DNA of 11,215 bases from contig CABUQY010000054.1 in assembly GCA_902493915.1 (NCBI GenBank), forward strand, positions 1 to 11,215, in the 5' to 3' direction. Shown here piece by piece: positions 6,376 to 11,215 of this stretch. How positions within the stretch are numbered: position 1 is the first letter of the stretch; the number at the start of each line of letters is the position of its first letter. This DNA comes from an uncultured Collinsella sp. Lineage in GTDB: Bacteria > Actinomycetota > Coriobacteriia > Coriobacteriales > Coriobacteriaceae. A model generated the notes under the pieces. That model saw nothing but the letters and a program-made list of their open reading frames with translations. It did not search any database and was not told the DNA's origin. The position numbers and the translations under genes are program-made.

Positions 6376-6873
6376 TCACGAAAAGCGATGTTTGAGCGCT
6401 TCGACCACGTTGGGCGGCACAAACGTCGAAACATCGCTACCGAGCGAAGCAATCTGTCGGACCACCGAACTCGAGATATATCCGTACTGCGGCGCACTCA
6501 TGACAAAGATGGACTCCAGCTCGTTGTCTAGGCGGTAGTTGAGGTCGGCCTGCTGAAGCTCGTACTCAAAGTCGGTCATGGCGCGCAGGCCCTTAACGAC
6601 GGCGCCGGCGCCCTGCTCGCGTGCGAAGTCGACCAACAGGCCGGTAAAGGGCAGGACCTCGACGCCCTCGATGCCCCCGAGCGCCTCGCGGGCCAGCGCC
6701 ACGCGCTCGTCGAGCATAAAGGTGGTGCCCACGCCGTTTTTGCCCTGCGATTCGGCAACGGCCACGATCACGCTGGGAAAGATACGGCGCGCACGGCGAA
6801 TGACGTCGATGTGGCCAAAGGTGATGGGGTCGAAGGTGCCCGGGACGATTACGCGATTGATGGTGTCACTCAT
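6376..6873 (-). CDS. coaD: Phosphopantetheine adenylyltransferase
   Basis: CoaD transfers AMP from ATP to 4'-phosphopantetheine to give dephospho-CoA, the penultimate step of CoA synthesis. The 165-residue product has the typical length. Visible motifs are VIVPGTFDPITFGHIDVI (residues 8-25, with the nucleotidyltransferase TxGH at 18-21), a lysine after the second strand (K45), KGLRAMTDFEYELQQADLN (94-112; the family usually has RGLR) and the C-terminal ISSSVVR (133-139). The ATG at 6871-6873 is chosen because it overlaps the end of rsmD by 8 nt and has GGAGG 6 nt upstream. The same frame is open for about 100 codons further, but that part lies antisense-free within rsmD and has no CoaD character. 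The rsmD-coaD pair is conserved across bacteria. CoA is the donor of the ACP prosthetic group, and acpP is in the same cluster. Confidence 0.96.
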   Translation of the reverse strand: MSDTINRVIVPGTFDPITFGHIDVIRRARRIFPSVIVAVAESQGKNGVGTTFMLDERVALAREALGGIEGVEVLPFTGLLVDFAREQGAGAVVKGLRAMTDFEYELQQADLNYRLDNELESIFVMSAPQYGYISSSVVRQIASLGSDVSTFVPPNVVEALKHRFS

Positions 6874-7510
6874 GGGCGTCCTCCGGGGATACTGCCTCGT
6901 CGCTATCGTTAGCATCGGCGTTGTCGCCCTTGCTATCGCCGACCCAGCGCAGCAGGTCGACCGAGGTGATGCCGTAGCGCTTCTCGCGAACGGTCTCAAA
7001 ACCGGCTGGATGTGCGCCCGCGTCGGCGGCGGCATGCTCGAACAGTGCATATGCGCCAGGGGCCAGCAGGCCCTGCTGGGCAAGATTCTGCAACAGTTCC
7101 TGAACCGGCTCGGCGCCAAAGGCATACGGCGGATCGAGCAGGACCAAGTCGAAGGGGCCGCCCGGAACACGACCACGCGAAGCACTTGCCAGCATGTCGC
7201 CCGTCACCACGCGCCAACGCGCACGGTCGCGACAGAGCGACTCGATATTCTTGGTAATAAGACGCGCGGCATTTCGATCGATCTCAAACGTCGTGAGCGA
7301 GCGGGCGCCGCGCGAGAGCATCTCGATGCCCAGGGCACCGGAGCCGCCAAACGCATCCAGCACGCGGACCTCGTCCAAATCGAAGTCGAATGCCGACATG
7401 ACCATAGATGCGCACGCCTCGCGCACGCGATCAGTCGTGGGGCGGGTGACATCGCGACCACGGGGCTCCTCGATCTTGCGACCGCGCCATTCGCCGCCGA
7501 TGATTCTCAT
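6866..7510 (-). CDS. rsmD: 16S rRNA (guanine966-N2)-methyltransferase RsmD
   Basis: RsmD uses S-adenosylmethionine to methylate guanine 966 of 16S rRNA (E. coli numbering). The 214-residue product begins MRIIGGEWRGRKI, typical of the family, followed by RPTTDRVREA (residues 23-32). The SAM-binding motif I is LDAFGGSGALGIE (51-63), with the acidic FEID after the next strand (75-78). The catalytic DPPY lies at 126-129. The C-terminal 24 residues form an extra Asp/Glu/Ser-rich tail beyond the usual end near 190; this tail also encodes the coaD ribosome site. The ATG at 7508-7510 overlaps the recG stop (ATGA) and has AAGGAGG 10 nt upstream within recG. The specific target base is inferred from the family. 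Confidence 0.93.
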   Translation of the reverse strand: MRIIGGEWRGRKIEEPRGRDVTRPTTDRVREACASMVMSAFDFDLDEVRVLDAFGGSGALGIEMLSRGARSLTTFEIDRNAARLITKNIESLCRDRARWRVVTGDMLASASRGRVPGGPFDLVLLDPPYAFGAEPVQELLQNLAQQGLLAPGAYALFEHAAADAGAHPAGFETVREKRYGITSVDLLRWVGDSKGDNADANDSDEAVSPEDAHE

Positions 7511-9684
7511 CCTCCGCTGACCTCCTTAAAGATGTGTCGATACCGCGTGGCGACCGCATCGCGCAGAGGGCGCGTCGCCACGGAGTCAAGGTTGCAAGCA
7601 TACCGCAAGAGCTCGACCGCGTCCAAATGGGCCCACTCGATAAGCTCTTCGTCGGCATCGAGGTCGACGAAACGCAAGGTCACGCCGCCATGTTGACGGT
7701 AGCCCAGGATCTCGCCCTCGTGACGCAGACGCAGGTCCATCTGCGCGAGCGTAAAGCCGTCTGCGGTCTTTTCGAGCGACTGGAGACGGTCTTGCGCCGC
7801 CGACGTACCGCCATTGCCCTTTGAGTGGGTCATGACCAGGCACGTGCCCGAGACGCTACCGCGGCCTACACGGCCACGCAGCTGATGCAGCGCCGCCAAG
7901 CCAAAGCGCTCGCCGTTTTCGATGACCATGACGGTGGCGTTGGGCACGTCAACGCCCACCTCAACCACCGTGGTCGAGACGAGCACGTCGATCTCGCCAC
8001 GCTTGAAGGCATCGATAACCTGATCCTTCTCCCCCGCCGGCATACGGCCATGGAGGCACCCGATGGTAAGACCCGGCAGTGCCAGACGAAGACGGTCGAG
8101 CTCGGTCGCCGTGTCATGCAACGGTACGGGCACAGTCACGCGGCCCTCCTCGTCGCGGGCGATGCCGGGAACGTCCTCGAGATCGTCGGCCGAATCGCTC
8201 GGCTCCACGAGCGGACAGATCACGTAGGCCTGCTGCCCCTTTTCGTGCGCCTCGCGGATGGCGCCATAGGCCAGGTCGCGGCTCGACTCGGTGAGGACGC
8301 GCGTCGTCACGCCGGCGCCCGGAACGGGACGACGGCGGATGATGCTCGTATCTAGGTCGCCGTAGACCGAGAGCGCCAGCGTGCGCGGAATGGGCGTCGC
8401 CGTCATAACGAGCAGATCGGCACCCGGTCCCTTGGCGCGCAGGGTGTTGCGCTGACCCACGCCAAAGCGGTGCTGCTCGTCGATGACGACGAGCGACAGA
8501 TGGTTGAATGTGACGTTCTCCGAAAGCACGGCATGGGTACCAAAGAGCACATCGAGCTCGCCGGACTGGAGCTGGGCGTGAATCCGCTCGCGCTCGGCCG
8601 CCGGGGTGGCGCCCGTCAGCAGCGCCCACGCCATACCGGCCTGAGAGAGCAAAGGGCCGGTCTTGTCGGCATACTGACGTGCCAACACGCCCGTAGGCGC
8701 CATGACACAGGCTTGGGTGCCGCTATCTGCAGCAACAGCCAGCGCGCAGGCGGCAACGGCGGTCTTACCGGTACCGACGTCGCCCAACAGCAGACGGTTC
8801 ATCACACGCCCGCCATCGCACATATCATGCATGATGTCTTGGAACGCGGCCTCCTGCTCGTCACTCAGCGTGAACGGGAGGGCCTGCCTGAGTGCGGCAA
8901 GATGCTCGCCCGCAGCATGCGCGTAGGGCACCACGTCAACCAAACCGCCGTCGTTGCGCAGTCGCAACGCCAGCTGCAAGTACAGGCACTCCTCATAGGC
9001 AAGACGCCGACGCGCGATGTCACGCTCAGCCATGCTCGAGGGAAAGTGTATCGAGCGCAACGCACGGGCATTACTCATCAGACGACGCTTGACGCGCAGC
9101 GGCGCAGGAATGGGGTCAAACGGATTGCCGACAACCTCGAGCGCGCCACTCACGATGCGACGCATCCATGCTTGGCTCACGCCATCACTCACGTAGTGGA
9201 CCGGCAAAATGGTGCCCGCGGCACGCCCGTCATCGAGCTTTTCAAAATGCGGCGAGGCCATCTGCTTAAAGCCATAGGCAAACTCGACCTTGCCCATCAC
9301 AGCCAAGCGGTCGCCCTGCTTGAGCTGCTGGGCAATCCAGGGTTGACGGAAAAAGGCGACTTGTAGCACGCCCGTCTCGTCCACAAGCGAGACCTCAGTC
9401 ACCTGCATGCGCGGACGAGGCTGCTTTTGCACAATACGGTCGACCGTGGCAATGATGGTGCAAACGGCACCGATGGGCGCCATCTCAATGGACCATGAGC
9501 GCGTAAAGTCGAGGTATCGATGAGGGATATGGAGAAGGAGGTCCCCCACCGTCCGAATTCCCAGACGGCGAAGGGCCTCCTCACGTTTACCCGAAACATA
9601 TTTGAGTCGCGCGATATCCTCGTCGAGCGCATTGCTCTGGGCAAAGCGCTCCGAGACGCGCGGCACGGAGCACAGCTCGGACAT
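7507..9684 (-). CDS. recG: ATP-dependent DNA helicase RecG
   Basis: RecG remodels stalled replication forks and branched DNA such as Holliday junctions and R-loops. The 725-residue product has the family layout: an N-terminal wedge domain with RLGIRTVGDLLLHIPHRYLDF (residues 40-60) and an OB-fold to about 150, then the helicase core. The core has Walker A GDVGTGKT (301-308), APTGVLARQ (329-337), the RecG-type DEQHRFGVGQR box (402-412), TATPIPRTL (428-436), TTVVEVGVDVPNA (571-583) and QLRGRVGRG (601-609). The C-terminal segment DLRLRHEGEILGYRQHG (650-666) replaces the common RGPGD-LGTRQSG, as in other actinobacterial forms I recall. The ATG at 9682-9684 begins 9 nt after the fakA stop but lacks a good Shine-Dalgarno, and a GTG six codons later is an alternative. 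Identity is firm; the exact start is not. Confidence 0.96.
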   Translation of the reverse strand: MSELCSVPRVSERFAQSNALDEDIARLKYVSGKREEALRRLGIRTVGDLLLHIPHRYLDFTRSWSIEMAPIGAVCTIIATVDRIVQKQPRPRMQVTEVSLVDETGVLQVAFFRQPWIAQQLKQGDRLAVMGKVEFAYGFKQMASPHFEKLDDGRAAGTILPVHYVSDGVSQAWMRRIVSGALEVVGNPFDPIPAPLRVKRRLMSNARALRSIHFPSSMAERDIARRRLAYEECLYLQLALRLRNDGGLVDVVPYAHAAGEHLAALRQALPFTLSDEQEAAFQDIMHDMCDGGRVMNRLLLGDVGTGKTAVAACALAVAADSGTQACVMAPTGVLARQYADKTGPLLSQAGMAWALLTGATPAAERERIHAQLQSGELDVLFGTHAVLSENVTFNHLSLVVIDEQHRFGVGQRNTLRAKGPGADLLVMTATPIPRTLALSVYGDLDTSIIRRRPVPGAGVTTRVLTESSRDLAYGAIREAHEKGQQAYVICPLVEPSDSADDLEDVPGIARDEEGRVTVPVPLHDTATELDRLRLALPGLTIGCLHGRMPAGEKDQVIDAFKRGEIDVLVSTTVVEVGVDVPNATVMVIENGERFGLAALHQLRGRVGRGSVSGTCLVMTHSKGNGGTSAAQDRLQSLEKTADGFTLAQMDLRLRHEGEILGYRQHGGVTLRFVDLDADEELIEWAHLDAVELLRYACNLDSVATRPLRDAVATRYRHIFKEVSGG

Positions 9685-9693
9685 GGGCAGAGC

Positions 9694-11215
9694 CTACTCG
9701 ATCGAGAAGATCACAGGGTAGAGCGGCTGCTCGCCACGATGGGCGTCAATCTCCAGATCGGGTTGAGCCTCCTCGATGGCGTCGACGATCTCCTGGAAGG
9801 CCTCATCGGACAGCTCCTCGCCGGCCAGAATCGTCAGCGCGTCGCCCTCCTCTTCCTCCTGCATGCGGTTGATGCAGTCGAGCGTGACCTGCTTCACGTC
9901 GGAGCCGACCACGTCGATGGAGCCGGCGATGATACCCATGACGTCACCGGAGTGAATCGGCGAGCCGTCGGAGGCGCTGGAGTCGCGCACGGCACGGGTG
10001 ACCTCGCCATCGCGGACCTCGCTGATGGCATCGACCATAGCGGCAACGGCATCCTCGAGCTCAGAATCGGGCAGGACCGCGAACAGCGCGGAGAAGGCCT
10101 GCGGGACGGTCTTGGTGGGAACGACGGCGACCTTCTTGTCGGCGCAGGCGGAGGCAGCAGCCTCGGCAGCCATGCGGATGTTGCCGTTATTGGGAAGGAT
10201 GATGACCGAGGTCGCGTTGACCTGGTCCACTGCGCCCAGCAGGTCGGCGGTCGAGGGGTTCATGGTCTGGCCACCCGACACGATCACATCGACGCCGAGG
10301 GACTTGAGGATGTCGGCCTCACCAGAGCCAGCCGCAACGGCGACAAAGCCCAGTGCCTTCGCGGGCTCGGCGGCCTTTTCCTGGTCCTCGTGGATCTTGG
10401 CGGTGCGATCGTGGGCCTCCATCTCCATGTTATGGATAAAGACCTCGTAGATCTGGCCAAGCTGGAGCATGTGCTCGAGCACCAGGTTGGGGGTGTTGGA
10501 GTGCACGTGGATCTTGTAGTCGGGATAGGCGCCCACGAGCAGCTCGCAGTCGCCCATGGAACCCAGGAACTTCAGGCACTCGTCCTCGTCAAACGGGGCG
10601 TCGGCCTTAAAGAGAAACTCGTTGCAGTAACGGAACTCCGAGCCCTCCCAGTCGTCGTTGGCCTCGATCTCAACACGGCCGAGAGCCGCATCGCGGGCAG
10701 AGCCGGCGGAATCAAACGTAGCGGAAAAATCCTCGACCACGGTGCTGCGGCCAAGAGCGGCGGCAACAAAGTTCTCCAGGAAGATGGCAAAGCCAAAGGC
10801 GCCAGAGTCGACAACGCCGTTCTCCTTCAGAACGGGCAGCAGGTCGGGCGTGCGGGCGACGGACTGATAGGCCTCGACGACGATGGCATCGAGCGCATCC
10901 TCGGCAGAGAACTTCTTCTTCTCGCACTCGTCGGCCTTGGTCGAGACATCGCGCAGGACCGTGAGGATCGTGCCCTCGATGGGCTTACGGACAGCCTGAA
11001 AGGCGACCTTGACGGCACGGCGGAAGGCGAAGGCGATATTGGCGGACGTTACAGGCTCGTCGGCAGAGACAAGGCCTTCGGCCACGCCACGCAGGATCTG
11101 CGAGGTGATAACGCCCGAGTTGCCGCGGGCGCCCATGAGGGAGCCGTGGGTAATGGCGCCGGCGATGGCCTCCATGTCGGCATCGGCGGGAAGCGCAGAG
11201 AGCTCCTTGGTCACC
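9694..11215 (-). CDS. fakA: FakA/YloV family fatty acid kinase ATPase subunit (5' end missing)
   Basis: The family comprises DhaL-type kinases; the characterised member FakA phosphorylates fatty acids held by FakB (DegV) proteins to make acyl-phosphate for phospholipid synthesis. About 506 residues are visible. The N-terminal DhaL domain is seen from its middle onward, with HGSLMGARGNSGVITSQILR at visible positions 23-42. The middle domain shows FRYCNEFLF and KIHVHSNTPNLVLEHML, and the C-terminal half has SGGQTMNPST and ILPNNGNIRMAAEAA, ending GEQPLYPVIFSIE. Relatives are about 550 residues long, so roughly 45-50 residues, including the DGDTGTN metal-binding motif, lie beyond the right edge. 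The GTG at the very edge is therefore an internal codon and not the start. The stop lies 9 nt before recG, the same neighbour as B. subtilis yloV. Fatty acid kinase activity is inferred, supported by plsX and acpP downstream. Confidence 0.88.
   Translation of the reverse strand, partial: VTKELSALPADADMEAIAGAITHGSLMGARGNSGVITSQILRGVAEGLVSADEPVTSANIAFAFRRAVKVAFQAVRKPIEGTILTVLRDVSTKADECEKKKFSAEDALDAIVVEAYQSVARTPDLLPVLKENGVVDSGAFGFAIFLENFVAAALGRSTVVEDFSATFDSAGSARDAALGRVEIEANDDWEGSEFRYCNEFLFKADAPFDEDECLKFLGSMGDCELLVGAYPDYKIHVHSNTPNLVLEHMLQLGQIYEVFIHNMEMEAHDRTAKIHEDQEKAAEPAKALGFVAVAAGSGEADILKSLGVDVIVSGGQTMNPSTADLLGAVDQVNATSVIILPNNGNIRMAAEAAASACADKKVAVVPTKTVPQAFSALFAVLPDSELEDAVAAMVDAISEVRDGEVTRAVRDSSASDGSPIHSGDVMGIIAGSIDVVGSDVKQVTLDCINRMQEEEEGDALTILAGEELSDEAFQEIVDAIEEAQPDLEIDAHRGEQPLYPVIFSIE

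Noticed and set aside
6874..7185. Upstream extension of the coaD reading frame
   Set aside because: It lies wholly inside rsmD in another frame and lacks CoaD similarity; the ATG at 6871-6873 has a good ribosome site and gives the family length.
8470..9366. A 298-codon open frame on the plus strand opposite recG
   Set aside because: Fully antisense to the RecG helicase core and wedge domain, without recognisable protein features.
1..11215. Search by eye for CRISPR arrays, tRNA or rRNA genes, insertion sequences, phage attachment sites and toxin-antitoxin pairs
   Set aside because: Coding density is nearly complete, the gaps are at most 127 nt and all hold only expression signals; no direct-repeat arrays, cloverleaf sequences or transposase motifs were seen.

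Overview
The window is an ordinary but very tightly packed stretch of core bacterial chromosome. All eleven recognisable genes lie on the minus strand, so transcription runs from the right edge to the left edge. The order in that direction is fakA/yloV-like (5' truncated by the window), recG, rsmD, coaD, a sepIVA/DivIVA-like coiled-coil gene, yceD (DUF177), rpmF, plsX, acpP, rnc, smc (3' truncated). High GC (about 60 %, judged by eye), GTG and TTG starts, purine-rich Shine-Dalgarno sites and the gene order point to an actinobacterium. I favour the class Coriobacteriia, and something close to Collinsella, but this rests on gene order and protein character, not on a database match.

Right block (about 6376-11215): fakA, recG, rsmD and coaD sit head to tail. 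The fakA-recG gap is 9 nt, recG/rsmD share a 4-nt ATGA overlap and rsmD/coaD overlap by 8 nt, so this looks like one translationally coupled unit. Middle block (5012-6307): a SepIVA-like coiled-coil protein is joined to yceD by a TAATG overlap, followed after 64 nt by rpmF and a clear intrinsic-terminator hairpin. Left block (1-4924): plsX, a 127-nt spacer with a second terminator-like hairpin, then acpP, rnc and smc separated by only 3 and 10 nt.

Functionally the cluster mixes phospholipid and acyl-group supply (FakA acyl-phosphate production, PlsX, acyl carrier protein, CoaD for the CoA/4'-phosphopantetheine needed by ACP), ribosome and RNA maturation (RsmD, YceD, L32, RNase III), DNA repair and chromosome organisation (RecG, SMC), and envelope growth or division (SepIVA-like). 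It resembles a fusion of the B. subtilis yloV-recG-plsX-acpP-rnc-smc order with the rsmD-coaD-yceD-rpmF order, and a condensed form of the M. tuberculosis Rv2975c-Rv2922c region.

I do not see a mobile element, CRISPR array, RNA gene or an evident new system. The points most worth a second look are at residue level: Asn instead of Asp before the phosphopantetheine serine of ACP, and Asn at a metal-ligand Asp position of RNase III. The two hairpins that split the lipid genes from their neighbours, and a perfect palindrome upstream of plsX, also deserve checking.
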